A stretch of 64,000 nucleotides of DNA from Rheinheimera sp. A13L (GCF_000217935.1 NZ_AFHI01000008.1:1-64000); one strand, 5' to 3'. Shown: positions 27,231 to 37,151, counted from the stretch's first letter. Numbers and translations: made by a program. The notes: generated from the sequence alone by a model not told the origin.

Positions 27231-27233
27231 TTG

Positions 27234-27651
27234 CTATTCAGCTGCAGCAGCTATCACTAAAGGATAATCTGCCAAAAACTGCTGGTTATTAATCAGTGGC
27301 ACTGCGCCTGGTTTCATTTCTGGTTTAAACATGGCCACTACTGCGCCTTGTGGATTGGGCAGGGCTAAGCTGGCGCTATGATCCACAGTGTAACGATCTT
27401 CTGTACCTTCATTAATGGCGTACATCAAACCCAGCTGGCGGATAAAAGGGAATAAGTCTTTGTGTTTGGCGGTTCTGGCTTTCATAGGCGCCTGGTTAAA
27501 ATAGCTGATGTACTGGGCTAGTTGCTCAGGCGTGTCGCGTTTTGGGTCGACAGACACAAACCAGATTTCCAGCGGTTCCGGTGTCAGTTTGACTAAATCC
27601 TGATACATACCAGCCAACTTCGCCATGGTCATAGGGCAAATATCAGGGCAA
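27234..27651 (-). pseudogene. 5'-truncated second copy of sco1
   Basis: About 418 bp repeat the 3' two-thirds of the intact sco1 at 28008-28646 with some 23 substitutions that I counted by eye. The match stops abruptly at 27651, inside the CPDIC motif region. The copy keeps HCPDICPM but lacks the signal anchor and N-terminal beta strands. An open frame continues upstream to 27788 through unrelated DNA, so a chimeric protein without a proper export signal could be made. It is most likely a non-functional duplication remnant. Confidence 0.85.
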
Positions 27652-27691
27652 TGTATAACCCGTTGATTATTTTGACGTATTTGGTCGGCCT

Positions 27692-27922
27692 CTATTTTTT
27701 GATTGCTCTCGAATCCACAGATTCGAAACCTAATTCTTCTGAATATAGAAATAGCACACACATAGACCCGGCTGAAAGCGATAAACAAATAACGAATAAT
27801 AAAAACGCTCTTCCATCCAGTTTTTTATCGTAGTAAATTTTCCCGAAAAAATTCAAATAGAATTTAATGGCAAAAACAAAAGAAACCCCAAAAACGATGA
27901 AAAATATAAATCCAAAATTCAC
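27692..27922 (-). CDS. Small two-helix membrane protein in the sco1 duplication
   Basis: The 76-residue frame starts with GTG at 27922, shortly after an AGGTGTCGG stretch. It has two hydrophobic segments (about 2-22 and 40-60) with a lysine-rich loop between. The DNA is clearly AT-richer than the neighbouring oxidase genes. I do not recognise it. It lies wholly in the approximately 356 bp separating the truncated and intact sco1 copies, so it may be foreign. It could also be non-coding. Confidence 0.4.
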   Translation of the reverse strand: MNFGFIFFIVFGVSFVFAIKFYLNFFGKIYYDKKLDGRAFLLFVICLSLSAGSMCVLFLYSEELGFESVDSRAIKK

Positions 27923-28007
27923 TTATCCGACACCTAAAAATTGATAGCGATCTTCATTACTATGGCTTGCAAAGCTCCGTAATTCTGTTTGTTGTACAGC
28001 CTACAGA

Positions 28008-28646
28008 TTATCGGGCTGCAGCCGCTATCACCAAAGGATAATCCGCCAAAAACTGTTGGTTGTTAATCAGTGGCACAGCGCCTGGTTTCATTTCTGGTTT
28101 AAACATGGCCACTACTGCGCCTTGTGGATTGAGCAGCGCTAAGCTGGCACTGTGATCAACGGTATAACGATCTTCTGTACCTTCATTAATGGCGTACATC
28201 AAACCCAGCTGGCGGATAAAAGGGAATAAGTCTTTGTGTTCGGCGGTTCTGGCTTTCATAGGCGCCTGGTTAAAATAGCTGATGTACTGGGCCAGTTGCT
28301 CAGGCGTGTCCCGCTTTGGGTCGACTGATACAAACCAGATTTCCAGCGGTTCCGGTGTCAGTTTGACTAAATCCTGATACATACCAGCTAACTTCGCCAT
28401 GGTCATAGGGCAAATATCAGGACAATGGGTGTAGCCGACAAAAATCAGCGTCCAGTGCCCCTGCAAATCCTTTAACCCCACTGGCTGATTTTGCTCATCC
28501 AGCAAATTAAAGTCAGTTAAGGCTCGTGGGCTTGGGTAGACCAAAGCAGCCACAGGATCCGCCGTAGTGGATTTAAAACTGGCAGATAACCAAACACCCG
28601 CCGCCAACGCTATTACCGCTACCAGACCCCATAACCACTTCTGCAT
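28008..28646 (-). CDS. SCO1/SenC-type copper chaperone for cytochrome oxidase
   Basis: The 212-residue protein has an N-terminal membrane anchor (about 4-24) and a thioredoxin-like domain with the copper motif THCPDICPM (C-x3-C) and the distal histidine in YTVDHSASL. It delivers copper to the CuA site of oxidase subunit II in the periplasm. It is the last gene of the oxidase assembly operon, 15 bases after ctaB. Confidence 0.93.
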   Translation of the reverse strand: MQKWLWGLVAVIALAAGVWLSASFKSTTADPVAALVYPSPRALTDFNLLDEQNQPVGLKDLQGHWTLIFVGYTHCPDICPMTMAKLAGMYQDLVKLTPEPLEIWFVSVDPKRDTPEQLAQYISYFNQAPMKARTAEHKDLFPFIRQLGLMYAINEGTEDRYTVDHSASLALLNPQGAVVAMFKPEMKPGAVPLINNQQFLADYPLVIAAAAR

Positions 28647-28661
28647 ACAATCCTCTTTTTG

Positions 28662-29567
28662 TTAAAGCGCTGATATAAACCAATAATGATCCAGCAACAA
28701 TACCAAAAATAATACCATCAGATGCCAAATCGAAAATTTAAAAGTGGCCATAGCGGTTTCAGGTTTGGCATTAAACTTCAGTTGCCAGGCGTACCAGATA
28801 AAACCTAAATTCAGCACTGTACTGGCCACCAGATAAACTGCTCCTGTCATACCCACTAAATAAGGTAATAAGCACACCAGAAACAGCACCAGGGTATAAA
28901 GGAAAATGGCACTTTTGGTGAACTCAATACCGTGAGTCACAGGCAACATTGGCATATTTACTTTGGCATAGTCATCACGACGATGAATGGCCAATGCCCA
29001 GAAATGCGGTGGCGTCCAGGTGAAGATAATCATCACTAATAACAGGGCATGTGCATGCACTTCAGCTGTCATAGCTGTCCATCCCAGCAGCGGCGGCATA
29101 GCACCAGCTAAACCTCCAATTACAATATTCTGCGGCGTCGCTCTTTTTAGAAACATGGTGTAGACCACGGCATAACCAAACAAGCTGGCGAGAGTCAGCC
29201 AGGCTGTCAGCGGATTCACTGCAATAAACAGCAGCAGAAAACCAGCACCAGCTAACAAGAGTGAAAACTTGATTGCCTGAGTTGTGGATAAACGGCCACG
29301 GGCTACGGGTCTGTTATAGGTGCGGGCCATTTGTGCATCAATACGCTGATCCACTATATGATTCATGGCTGCAGCTGCAGCTGACAATAAGCCTATACCT
29401 ATAGTTGCCGCTATCATCAGGCCTAACTTAGGTAAACCGGGCTGTGCCAGCATCATACCTACCCAGGCAGTCAGCACTAACAGCGCCACCACTTTAGGTT
29501 TGGTCAGTTGGTAATAATCACGCCATTGCTGACTGTAGTGTTGGGGTAACGCCAGAACTTTAAGCAT
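28662..29567 (-). CDS. ctaB: Protoheme IX farnesyltransferase (heme O synthase)
   Basis: The 301-residue integral membrane prenyltransferase shows [19 protein letters not shown] (first Asp-rich motif) and [16 protein letters not shown] (second), with nine or so membrane helices. It adds the farnesyl tail to heme B, the precursor of heme A for this oxidase. The ATG 29567 overlaps the end of ctaA by eight bases, indicating translational coupling. The CyoE name is equally used. Confidence 0.95.
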   Translation of the reverse strand: MLKVLALPQHYSQQWRDYYQLTKPKVVALLVLTAWVGMMLAQPGLPKLGLMIAATIGIGLLSAAAAAMNHIVDQRIDAQMARTYNRPVARGRLSTTQAIKFSLLLAGAGFLLLFIAVNPLTAWLTLASLFGYAVVYTMFLKRATPQNIVIGGLAGAMPPLLGWTAMTAEVHAHALLLVMIIFTWTPPHFWALAIHRRDDYAKVNMPMLPVTHGIEFTKSAIFLYTLVLFLVCLLPYLVGMTGAVYLVASTVLNLGFIWYAWQLKFNAKPETAMATFKFSIWHLMVLFLVLLLDHYWFISAL

Positions 29568-30540
29568 AAGCAGACTCCTTGTTTCTGTGCAGTTGATACC
29601 CAATGACCACCAGACACATGACTAAATTGGCCGCCACAAAGTTATGTGCCACCGCATTACCCAAAGGCAAATGCAGTACTACATTGGCAAGCCCTAAACT
29701 AAATTGCAGCACTAAAAGTGCCAGTACAGCTAAAGCTAATTTTTTCAGCACACCTGAACTGCTGCGCCATAAAGCTATGGCATAAGCAGCCACCACCACC
29801 AGGGTGATCACAGCCCCTACGCGGTGCATCACATGCACTGTAGCGCGCGCACTTTGGCTCATCACGCCGTATTCGTAGTTGTCATAACCCAGATGCAAAG
29901 AAAAGGCTTCATCGAAATTAAGCTGATTGGTCCAGCCTGGCTCACAGACAGGTAACTGAATACAGGACAAAGCGGCATAATTAGCTGCAGTCCAGCCGCC
30001 CAACGCAATTTGTGCAACCAGCACCAACAAAACGGGCCAAAACATTAGTTTCAGGCTTTGTTTAACTACTATTAAAGGAGCGGGTTGTAATTGCCACCAA
30101 TACACTGCCAACAAAGACAATAAGGTAAAACCACCCAATAAATGCCCCATCACTATTACGGGATGCAAAGCTAAAGTGACAGTCCACATGCCTAAGGCAG
30201 CCTGAAAAACCACCAAAGCTAATATTAAGGACGGTAACACCACACGTTTGTGCTTCAGACTGAACAGGAAAATCGCCAGAATAAGTAAGCCCAAAGTACC
30301 GGCAAAATAGCGGTGGATCATTTCATTCCAGGCTTTATGGCTTTCCAGCGGTCGTTCCGGGAACAAAGCCTGAGCTTGTTCAATATGATGAGCCTGCTGT
30401 GGCACCTTTAAAAAACCGTAACAGCCAGGCCAGTCAGGGCAACCTAAACCTGCATCGGTCAGGCGGGTATAAGCACCAAGGATAATAACCAGCATGGTCA
30501 ATACTATGGAGCTGGTGACAAGATGTTTCAGGGCTTTCAT
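29560..30540 (-). CDS. ctaA: Heme A synthase (COX15/CtaA)
   Basis: The 326-residue membrane protein has eight helices and the conserved histidines in [16 protein letters not shown]-type and VMHRVGAV segments. A CxxxxxC pair (CIQLPVC) lies in a periplasmic loop. It oxidises the C8 methyl of heme O to give heme A. It lies between the C-x3-C protein gene and ctaB, with overlaps or no gap on both sides. Confidence 0.94.
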   Translation of the reverse strand: MKALKHLVTSSIVLTMLVIILGAYTRLTDAGLGCPDWPGCYGFLKVPQQAHHIEQAQALFPERPLESHKAWNEMIHRYFAGTLGLLILAIFLFSLKHKRVVLPSLILALVVFQAALGMWTVTLALHPVIVMGHLLGGFTLLSLLAVYWWQLQPAPLIVVKQSLKLMFWPVLLVLVAQIALGGWTAANYAALSCIQLPVCEPGWTNQLNFDEAFSLHLGYDNYEYGVMSQSARATVHVMHRVGAVITLVVVAAYAIALWRSSSGVLKKLALAVLALLVLQFSLGLANVVLHLPLGNAVAHNFVAANLVMCLVVIGYQLHRNKESAYA

Positions 30541-31037
30541 TACAGCCCCCTGTCGTATTTCAGCAACTTGTTTAAATCGGTCAGAATAGCTTTGCCTGTT
30601 TGCACCATCTGAGTTTTATCTTCCACCACCGGATAAGTCATTAATGCCAGACCATGCATATCTACCAGCACAAGCTGTTGCTGCAGGCTATCTACACCAG
30701 TTGGCAGAGGCTGCCACTGCAACACTTGAGGTTTGTTACCTCCTGTTTGCCATAAATCCAGATGCTGCTGCTTACGGCCAAGGGCTGTATACACTTGCTG
30801 CATGCCATAATGTGCGTTTTGACAAAGGATGGTGCACTCTGTTTCATTGGTGACATACACCAGTCGCCAGTGCACATCACCGCTGGCTGCTGGTAACAGT
30901 ATAATTTCTTCCTTCAGCCACTGGCCTTTGTTGGTTGTGGCACTGCCAAACCAACCCAAAGATAAAAACGCCTGAGCAAAAGCCAAAGGCAATAAAGAAC
31001 ACAACAAAAACAGCACTAAAAACTTCTTCTTGGCCAT
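30540..31037 (-). CDS. Membrane-anchored C-x3-C thioredoxin-like protein of the oxidase operon
   Basis: The 165-residue protein has an N-terminal membrane segment (about 4-28) and then WRLVYVTNETECTILCQNAHYGMQQVY. The C-x3-C pair recalls SCO proteins but the fold is shorter and the distal metal histidine is not obvious. Genes like this sit between surf1 and ctaA in many gammaproteobacteria and are annotated as hypothetical. A role in copper or disulfide handling at the oxidase is inference from motif and position. Confidence 0.8.
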   Translation of the reverse strand: MAKKKFLVLFLLCSLLPLAFAQAFLSLGWFGSATTNKGQWLKEEIILLPAASGDVHWRLVYVTNETECTILCQNAHYGMQQVYTALGRKQQHLDLWQTGGNKPQVLQWQPLPTGVDSLQQQLVLVDMHGLALMTYPVVEDKTQMVQTGKAILTDLNKLLKYDRGL

Positions 31038-31748
31038 TTAAAGCTCCTTTTTCGACATAAACCAGGCCACAACTACAACTGCTATAGCCAGTAATAACCA
31101 TTGCAATGCATAAGCCCGGTGTTTTTCCGGTGGCATCACTACTGCTTTGTAGTGATACAGATAAGGGGATTTGTATTGATAAAGCAAAGCAGGATACAGC
31201 TCCTGGCCTAACACTCTGGATAATTCGACAGGTTCTACTTGTTGCATACGTTGCGGCCAAAGACCGGTTTCTTCCAGATTCAGGCCCAGCCTGAAGCCTT
31301 TTAATTCGGTACGTAACAATCCGTTCATCTCAAATTCGGTGGGAATATCCAGTTCAGGCAACTGATCGCGGCTCATGGGGGCTTCAATCCAACCTAAATT
31401 CACCAACAAAGCTGGCCCCTGATTGGATACCAGCACAGGGATCACCACGTCATAGCCCGGTTTGCCCTGGATCAGTTGATTGTCTAACAACCAGATCGCA
31501 GGTTTTAACCAAACCGCTTTGCCTTGCAGTTCCAGACCATCCAGTTGTTCTATTGGCATTGCCGGCAAGTCAGTCCAACGAACCGGGCCCTGCTGCTGCG
31601 CGCTATGCAATTGATCCAACTGGCTTTGTTTATATTCGGCTCGTTGCCATTGCCAGTAACTTAACTTGATCAATAACGCAAAAGCAGCCAGAGTACACAA
31701 AGCCAGCAGCCAGTGTCGGGATAAATGGGCAAACGGCTGAGCTTGCAT
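31038..31748 (-). CDS. SURF1-family oxidase assembly protein
   Basis: The 236-residue protein has one membrane helix near each end (about 12-30 and 212-230) and the periplasmic SURF1 domain between, with the start YWQWQRAEYKQSQL and the late VVMPPEKHRAYALQW. SURF1 helps place heme A in subunit I. It is directly upstream of the C-x3-C gene in the same orientation and head-to-head with the DUF2909 gene. Confidence 0.92.
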   Translation of the reverse strand: MQAQPFAHLSRHWLLALCTLAAFALLIKLSYWQWQRAEYKQSQLDQLHSAQQQGPVRWTDLPAMPIEQLDGLELQGKAVWLKPAIWLLDNQLIQGKPGYDVVIPVLVSNQGPALLVNLGWIEAPMSRDQLPELDIPTEFEMNGLLRTELKGFRLGLNLEETGLWPQRMQQVEPVELSRVLGQELYPALLYQYKSPYLYHYKAVVMPPEKHRAYALQWLLLAIAVVVVAWFMSKKEL

Positions 31749-31774
31749 CTTACAACCAGCCTTCGTGAGGTTTT

Positions 31775-31984
31775 ATGTGGATTAAACTTTTACTCATTGC
31801 ACTACTGCTCTTTATTGTTTTTAATTTATTTCGTGCTTTATATCTGATGCTGAAAAATGATGAAAATCAGCCCAGTATGTCTAAATTTTTAGGTCGCCGC
31901 GTCATGTGGTCGGCCGTTGTGTTAATAGCTGTGATCCTTGCCTTGCAATTTGGTTTGATTACTCCCCACGACAGACCTTACTAG
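31775..31984 (+). CDS. DUF2909 twin-helix membrane protein
   Basis: The 69-residue protein has two membrane helices joined by a short loop (LKNDENQPSMSKFLGRR). It matches the layout of DUF2909 (Pfam PF11137) proteins, which occur beside cytochrome oxidase genes in proteobacteria. It is the only plus-strand gene in the operon region, and a shared terminator separates it from ctaE. A role in oxidase assembly is plausible from position only. Confidence 0.85.
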   Translation: MWIKLLLIALLLFIVFNLFRALYLMLKNDENQPSMSKFLGRRVMWSAVVLIAVILALQFGLITPHDRPY

Positions 31985-31994
31985 AGGCAATAAA

Positions 31995-32017
31995 GCGGGC
32001 CATTCCATCAGGCCCGC
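31995..32017. terminator. Hairpin between DUF2909 and ctaE
   Basis: GCGGGCC and GGCCCGC form a perfect stem around ATTCCATCA, with a weak T-run on either side. It lies between convergent genes and could end both. Confidence 0.6.
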
Positions 32018-32024
32018 CATCTAT

Positions 32025-32906
32025 TTAAAGCACGTACACAAAAATAAACAAGCATAACCAGACTACATCCACAAAGTGCCAGTACCAGGCTGCAGCCTGA
32101 AAGGCAAAGTGCTTGTGCGCGGTAAAGTGATTTTTCAGCACAATACGCAGAAACATCACCAGTAAAAACACTGCACCTAAAGTGACATGTAAACCATGGA
32201 AGCCCGTTAGCAAAAAGAAGGTATTGCCATAAATGCCTGAGTCCAGCTTTAAACCCAAATCCTGATAAGCATGGATGTACTCAACGACCTGCAAATAAAG
32301 AAAACCAACGCCCAACAAGATAGTAAGTCCTAACATCAGCTTCAATTGGCCTCTTTTGTTTTGCTCTAAACCTGTATGAGCAAAATGCAGAGTGACAGAA
32401 GAAATTAATAAGATGATGGTGTTGTATAAAGGTAAACCCTGCCATGGCATAGCCTGAGTTTCAGTGCCTCCCGGGGTTTTCAGCAAAGGCCACGCCGCTT
32501 CAAATGCCGGCCATAACACTGCTGCTGTACTGGCGTTATTGCCTGCGCCATCCAGCCAAGGAATAGCGATAATACGGGCATAAAACAAAGCGCCAAAAAA
32601 GGCGGCAAAAAACATTACTTCGGAAAAGATAAACCAGCTCATACATTGCCGGAACGATCTGTCCATTTGTTTGCTGTATAAGCCGTTCATCGACTCATCA
32701 ATCACATTACGAAACCAGCCCACTAACATAAAAATTAAGGTTGCGATGCCAGCCAGTAATAAATAACCGCCATAACCCGGCTGGTCTTTCGTGACTTCGT
32801 TCACATAATTGCCAGCACCAAAAGCAATCATAAACAGAGCCACAGCCCCCACTATCGGCCAGGGACTTTGCTCTGGCACATAATAATGTTCATATTTGTC
32901 ACTCAT
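32025..32906 (-). CDS. ctaE: Cytochrome c oxidase subunit III
   Basis: The 293-residue membrane protein has seven helices with the family motifs WFIFSEVMFFAAFFGA and GFHGLHVTLGA, ending HFVDVVWLCLFIFVYV. It is the structural third subunit of the aa3-type oxidase. Its start overlaps the ctaG stop by eight bases, so it is translationally coupled. Confidence 0.96.
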   Translation of the reverse strand: MSDKYEHYYVPEQSPWPIVGAVALFMIAFGAGNYVNEVTKDQPGYGGYLLLAGIATLIFMLVGWFRNVIDESMNGLYSKQMDRSFRQCMSWFIFSEVMFFAAFFGALFYARIIAIPWLDGAGNNASTAAVLWPAFEAAWPLLKTPGGTETQAMPWQGLPLYNTIILLISSVTLHFAHTGLEQNKRGQLKLMLGLTILLGVGFLYLQVVEYIHAYQDLGLKLDSGIYGNTFFLLTGFHGLHVTLGAVFLLVMFLRIVLKNHFTAHKHFAFQAAAWYWHFVDVVWLCLFIFVYVL

Positions 32907-33462
32907 TGTTGTCCCCTGTTGCTGTCTCTGCAGTGACCGGGGCTACAGCATCCACTTCATACAAGGTGTAGGACAAAGTGATGGTGCTGAATTGTTCCGG
33001 TAATGCGGGATCGACATAAAATTGCAACGGCATCAATAACTGCTGACCTGCCGTCAGATGTTGTTGGGTAAAACAGAAACATTCCATTTTATTAAAATAC
33101 AAAGCAGCCTGACCCGGTGATACCGAAGGCACAGCCTGCGCTGTCATGGAACGCCCTGTAATATTATGGGCCAGATAATCTATACGATGGATTTCGCCAG
33201 GATGGACCCGCATTTTATGCACTACAGGCTCAAAGACCCATGGCATATTGTTATTCGGACGGGCGATAAACTCGACCAACACTTCACGTTGTTTATCCGG
33301 AATTGCGGCTTCTGCTGTAGCCGCCATGGTGGAGGTTTTACCGTTAAGGCCCGTTAAATCACAAAATACATCGTACAAAGGCACCAAAGCATAACCAAAG
33401 CCAAACATGGCTGCGGTCAGCAGGCAAAGTTTAATCACAACAGGTTGATGCTTCAGTGCCAT
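32899..33462 (-). CDS. ctaG: Copper chaperone CtaG/Cox11
   Basis: The 187-residue protein has an N-terminal anchor helix (about 8-30), the DVFCDLTGLNGKT segment and the copper motif CFCFTQQHL of Cox11. It supplies copper to the CuB site of subunit I. The order ctaC-ctaD-ctaG-ctaE is the classic one. Confidence 0.95.
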   Translation of the reverse strand: MALKHQPVVIKLCLLTAAMFGFGYALVPLYDVFCDLTGLNGKTSTMAATAEAAIPDKQREVLVEFIARPNNNMPWVFEPVVHKMRVHPGEIHRIDYLAHNITGRSMTAQAVPSVSPGQAALYFNKMECFCFTQQHLTAGQQLLMPLQFYVDPALPEQFSTITLSYTLYEVDAVAPVTAETATGDNNE

Positions 33463-33470
33463 AGGTCCTC

Positions 33471-35063
33471 CTACTTAATTTCAGGTGGAGTGGTAAAGCT
33501 GTGATAAGGCGCTGGAGAAGCAATAGTCCATTCCAGCCCTTCAGCCCCTTCCCATACCTGATCTGTAGCTTTTTCACCGCCTTTAATACATTTCACCACC
33601 AGCCAGACAAACAACAACTGGGATAAACCAAAGGCAAAACCACCTATGCTTATCAAGGCATTAAAGTCAGCAAATTGCAGGGCGTAATCCGGGATCCGTC
33701 TTGGCATACCAGCTAAGCCGACAAAATGCATAGGAAAAAACAGCACATTGACCGAAATCAGCGAACACCAGAAATGCCACTGGCCTAAGGTTTCATCGTA
33801 CATATGACCTGTCCACTTCGGCAGCCAATAATAAGCAGCAGCCATAATGGAGAAGACAGCACCTGTCACCAGTACATAATGGAAATGTGCGACAACAAAG
33901 TAGGTGTCATGGTATTGGAAATCGGCAGGCGTAATAGCCAGCATCAAGCCTGAGAAGCCACCTATGGTAAAGAGCACAATAAAGGCCAAAGAAAACATCA
34001 TTGGCACTTCAAAGGTCATGGCCCCTCGCCACATAGTCGCCACCCAGTTAAATACTTTTACCCCGGTCGGCACCGCTATCAGCATGGTGCAGTACATAAA
34101 AAACAGTTCTGCGGCGACGGGCATGCCGGTGGTAAACATATGGTGCGCCCAGACCAAAAAGGACAGCAGCGCAATACTGGAGGTTGCATACACCATAGAG
34201 GCATAACCAAACAGTGGTTTGCGTGAGAAGGTGGGTACTATGCTGGAGATAATGCCAAAAGCCGGCAATATCATAATGTAAACTTCAGGGTGACCAAAAA
34301 ACCAGAAAATATGCTGGAACAACACAGGATCGCCGCCCCCTGCTGCATCAAAGAAACTGGTCCCAAAGTACTTATCGGTCAGCACCATAGTGACAACACC
34401 AGCCAGTACAGGCATAACGGCAATCAGCAGGTAAGCTGTGATAAACCAGGTCCAGACAAACAATGGCATTTTCATATAGGTCATGCCAGGTGCACGCAGG
34501 TTCATAATAGTCACTATGACGTTAATAGCGCCCATAATGGACGATATGCCCATAATATGAACTGAGAACACAAAAAGTGCAGTGCTGTCATTACTGTAGG
34601 TGGTAGAGAGTGGTGCATAAAAAGTCCAGCCAAAACTTGGTCCGCCACCTTCCATAAAGAGTGAGGCTAACAAGATGCTAAAGGCAAAAGGCAGGATCCA
34701 AAAACTCCAGTTGTTCATCCGTGGTAATGCCATATCTGGCGCCCCTATCATCATAGGGATCAACCAGTTAGCCAGACCAGTAAAGGCAGGCATTACGGCG
34801 CCAAACACCATAATCAGACCATGTACTGTGGTCATTTGATTAAAGAAGTTCGGGTCGACAATTTGCAATCCGGGCTGAAACAATTCGGCCCGGATCACCA
34901 TAGCCATAGCACCACCGATAAAAAACATCAGCAGTGAAAACAGCAAATACAAAGTACCAATGTCTTTGTGGTTGGTGGTGTAGAGCCAGCGTTTTAACCC
35001 TTTGGCCGGCCCATGATGTTCATGCTCAGCATGAGCATGCGGATCTGTAGTAACAGTACTCAT
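33471..35063 (-). CDS. ctaD: Cytochrome c oxidase subunit I
   Basis: The 530-residue protein has twelve membrane helices. The CuB and cross-link motif HPEVYIMILPAFGI, the AHHMFTTGMP histidines, and the heme histidines in VAHFHYVLVTG are all there, as is the N-terminal TTVHGLIMVFGA. It reduces oxygen to water at the heme a3-CuB centre and pumps protons. The N-terminus before the first helix is His-rich (PHAHAEHEHHGP). Confidence 0.98.
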   Translation of the reverse strand: MSTVTTDPHAHAEHEHHGPAKGLKRWLYTTNHKDIGTLYLLFSLLMFFIGGAMAMVIRAELFQPGLQIVDPNFFNQMTTVHGLIMVFGAVMPAFTGLANWLIPMMIGAPDMALPRMNNWSFWILPFAFSILLASLFMEGGGPSFGWTFYAPLSTTYSNDSTALFVFSVHIMGISSIMGAINVIVTIMNLRAPGMTYMKMPLFVWTWFITAYLLIAVMPVLAGVVTMVLTDKYFGTSFFDAAGGGDPVLFQHIFWFFGHPEVYIMILPAFGIISSIVPTFSRKPLFGYASMVYATSSIALLSFLVWAHHMFTTGMPVAAELFFMYCTMLIAVPTGVKVFNWVATMWRGAMTFEVPMMFSLAFIVLFTIGGFSGLMLAITPADFQYHDTYFVVAHFHYVLVTGAVFSIMAAAYYWLPKWTGHMYDETLGQWHFWCSLISVNVLFFPMHFVGLAGMPRRIPDYALQFADFNALISIGGFAFGLSQLLFVWLVVKCIKGGEKATDQVWEGAEGLEWTIASPAPYHSFTTPPEIK

Positions 35064-35072
35064 CTGCGCCCC

Positions 35073-36206
35073 CTATTTCGACTGTGCTTTGGCGATATCT
35101 GCAGCTTGCACCAGATCACCAGTATTATTGTCCCAGGCGTTGCGCTCGTAAGTCACCACAGCCGCAATTTCGCTTAATGTCAGTTGTTTATCAAAAGCCT
35201 GCATTGAAGTGCCTGTTTTACCATTGAGCACTATGTCGATATGAGCAGGTAGATCTTCCAGTGCCATTTTGCTGCCTTTCAGCGCAGGAAACACACCTGG
35301 AATACCCATGCCATTTGGCTGATGGCAAGCAGCGCAATAACCCATGTAGACTTTTTCGCCTAAGGTCATCAGCTCTTCTTTGCTCATATTCATTGCCAGC
35401 AGTTTTAATTCAGCTTCTTTGGCTGCCGCCTGAGTTGCTGCTTCCTGAGCTATCCACTGATCAAAATCAGACTGCTCTTTGGCAATCACTACCACAGGCA
35501 TAAAACCATGGTCTTTACCACAAAGCTCAGCGCACTGGCCGCGATAAATGCCCGGATGGTCCACACGGGTCCATGCTTCATTGATGAAGCCCGGGTTCGC
35601 ATCTTTTTTCACTGCAAAAGCTGGCACCCACCAGGAATGGATCACGTCATCTGAGGTCACTAAAAAGCGGACTTTTTTACCTGTGGGGATCACTAAAGGC
35701 CGGTCTACTTCTAACAGGTAGTTTTCACCTTTACTGAGTTTATTGTCGATTTGCTGACGGGGCGTGGCCAATAAAGAGAAATACTCCACTTTATGGTCCA
35801 TGTACTTGTAATGCCACTTCCACTGCGATCCTGTGATTAACACTGTGATATCAGCTTCCGAGGTGTCTTCCATCGCTATCAGAGTTTGGGTGGCGGGAAT
35901 TGCCATCATAATAAGGATAATTACAGGCATGGCAGTCCAAAGCAGCTCTACTTTGGTGCTCTCGTGGAATTGGGCTGGTTCAACGCCCTTTGATTTACGA
36001 TGATGAATGATGGACCAAAACATCACCCCAAATACCGCTATCCCTATTGCACAGCAAATGTAAAAAATCTTCATATGCAGGTCGTAGACCTGCTGACTGA
36101 TTTCTGTAACCCCTTGAGTCATGTTCAAAGGCATTTCTGCAGACTGCGTTGAAAACGCAAGCAAAAAGGTTAGCAGCGACCAACACAGATAACTGGTTCT
36201 CGCCAC
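35073..36206 (-). CDS. ctaC: Cytochrome c oxidase subunit II with fused cytochrome c domain
   Basis: The protein is about 377 residues if it starts at the GTG 36206, which has AGAGGAG seven bases upstream and leads into a signal sequence; the frame upstream has no ribosome site. Two membrane helices are followed by the CuA domain (CAELCGKDHGFMPV) and then a C-terminal cytochrome c domain (GYCAACHQPNG, C-x2-C-H, with a later methionine ligand region). The added heme domain marks a caa3-like arrangement. It is the first gene of the oxidase operon. Confidence 0.95.
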   Translation of the reverse strand: MARTSYLCWSLLTFLLAFSTQSAEMPLNMTQGVTEISQQVYDLHMKIFYICCAIGIAVFGVMFWSIIHHRKSKGVEPAQFHESTKVELLWTAMPVIILIMMAIPATQTLIAMEDTSEADITVLITGSQWKWHYKYMDHKVEYFSLLATPRQQIDNKLSKGENYLLEVDRPLVIPTGKKVRFLVTSDDVIHSWWVPAFAVKKDANPGFINEAWTRVDHPGIYRGQCAELCGKDHGFMPVVVIAKEQSDFDQWIAQEAATQAAAKEAELKLLAMNMSKEELMTLGEKVYMGYCAACHQPNGMGIPGVFPALKGSKMALEDLPAHIDIVLNGKTGTSMQAFDKQLTLSEIAAVVTYERNAWDNNTGDLVQAADIAKAQSK

Positions 36207-36479
36207 GTGACTTCTCCTCTGTCTTTGCACAAAGCAAATTGCAGATCAAAGACACGAATTACCTACTGCAGCGTCTTTTCCCACAATTGCCATTATTATT
36301 ATTGTCCCGACTTAACTTGCATAAATCGGTGCACTGATTTTTTGTTTTGTTATCAGTTGCATATAACAAGTAGTCAAGGAACAGACAGAAGTAAACCCGG
36401 AAAACGAAAAAGCACCAATAAAACCTAATGGTCGTACCAGTGCTTCATATTAGCAAACTATTGAGAATAGGCAGATTTT

Positions 36480-37109
36480 TTACCAGCTGCTGGTTCGGAT
36501 CACCCCAACGGCAAGGCCTTCAATAGCAAAATGCTGCTGACTTAAGTCGACTTTAATCACATCAAAATCACCATTTTCCGGATGCAGGTACACCATCTGT
36601 CCTTCACGGCGAAAACGTTTGACTGTGACTTCGTCTTCCACCCGCGCAACCACAATCTGCCCTTGCCGGGCTTCCGTTGTTTTATGCACGGCCAATAAGT
36701 CACCATCCAGAATGCCGATGTCTTTCATACTCATGCCCTGCACTTTTAATAAAAAGTCAGCATTGGGTTTAAATAAGCTGGCATCGAGCTGATAGCGCTG
36801 CTGAATATGCTCTGCCGCCAGAATAGGCTGACCAGCAGCCACTTTACCAATCAGGGGCAAACCTGGTTCTTCTGCTTCAACATCATTGGCTGCATCATCT
36901 TCAACCAGACGAATACCGCGGGAGGTACCTGGCATCATTTCGATAAAACCTTTTTTCGCCAGCGCTTTTAAATGCTCTTCAGCAGCATTGGCTGACTTAA
37001 ACCCCAGCTGAGTCGCAATTTCAGCACGGGTTGGCGGCATACCTGAGGCTGCCTGATAATCTTTAAGCAGTTGCAGAATTTCGGCTTGTCTTGGTGTTAA
37101 TGGACGCAT
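36480..37109 (-). CDS. lexA: SOS repressor LexA
   Basis: The 209-residue protein has a winged-helix N-terminus ([24 protein letters not shown]) and the autoprotease domain with cleavage site A92-G93, S127 (GMSMKD) and K164 (VTVKRF). Cleavage after RecA activation releases the SOS regulon, which here includes lexA itself and umuDC at 1970-3692. It is divergent from plsB, the same neighbour as in E. coli. Confidence 0.97.
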   Translation of the reverse strand: MRPLTPRQAEILQLLKDYQAASGMPPTRAEIATQLGFKSANAAEEHLKALAKKGFIEMMPGTSRGIRLVEDDAANDVEAEEPGLPLIGKVAAGQPILAAEHIQQRYQLDASLFKPNADFLLKVQGMSMKDIGILDGDLLAVHKTTEARQGQIVVARVEDEVTVKRFRREGQMVYLHPENGDFDVIKVDLSQQHFAIEGLAVGVIRTSSW

Positions 37110-37135
37110 AATGCTGAATACCTATACAGTGGATA

Positions 37136-37151
37136 CTGTGAGTATATACAG
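37136..37151 (-). promoter_or_regulatory. LexA box upstream of lexA
   Basis: CTGT-GAGTATAT-ACAG has complete half-sites and lies 27 bases upstream of the lexA start, as expected for autorepression. A weaker CTGT-like sequence is visible next to it toward the gene but lacks the second half-site. Confidence 0.9.

Noticed and set aside
27234-27788. The chimeric 184-residue frame as a genuine second SCO protein
   Set aside because: The 5' part is unrelated to sco1, lacks the anchor and N-terminal strands, and the join lies within the repeat break.
33904-34565. Plus-strand frames opposite ctaD
   Set aside because: They are antisense shadows of a strongly conserved oxidase gene.
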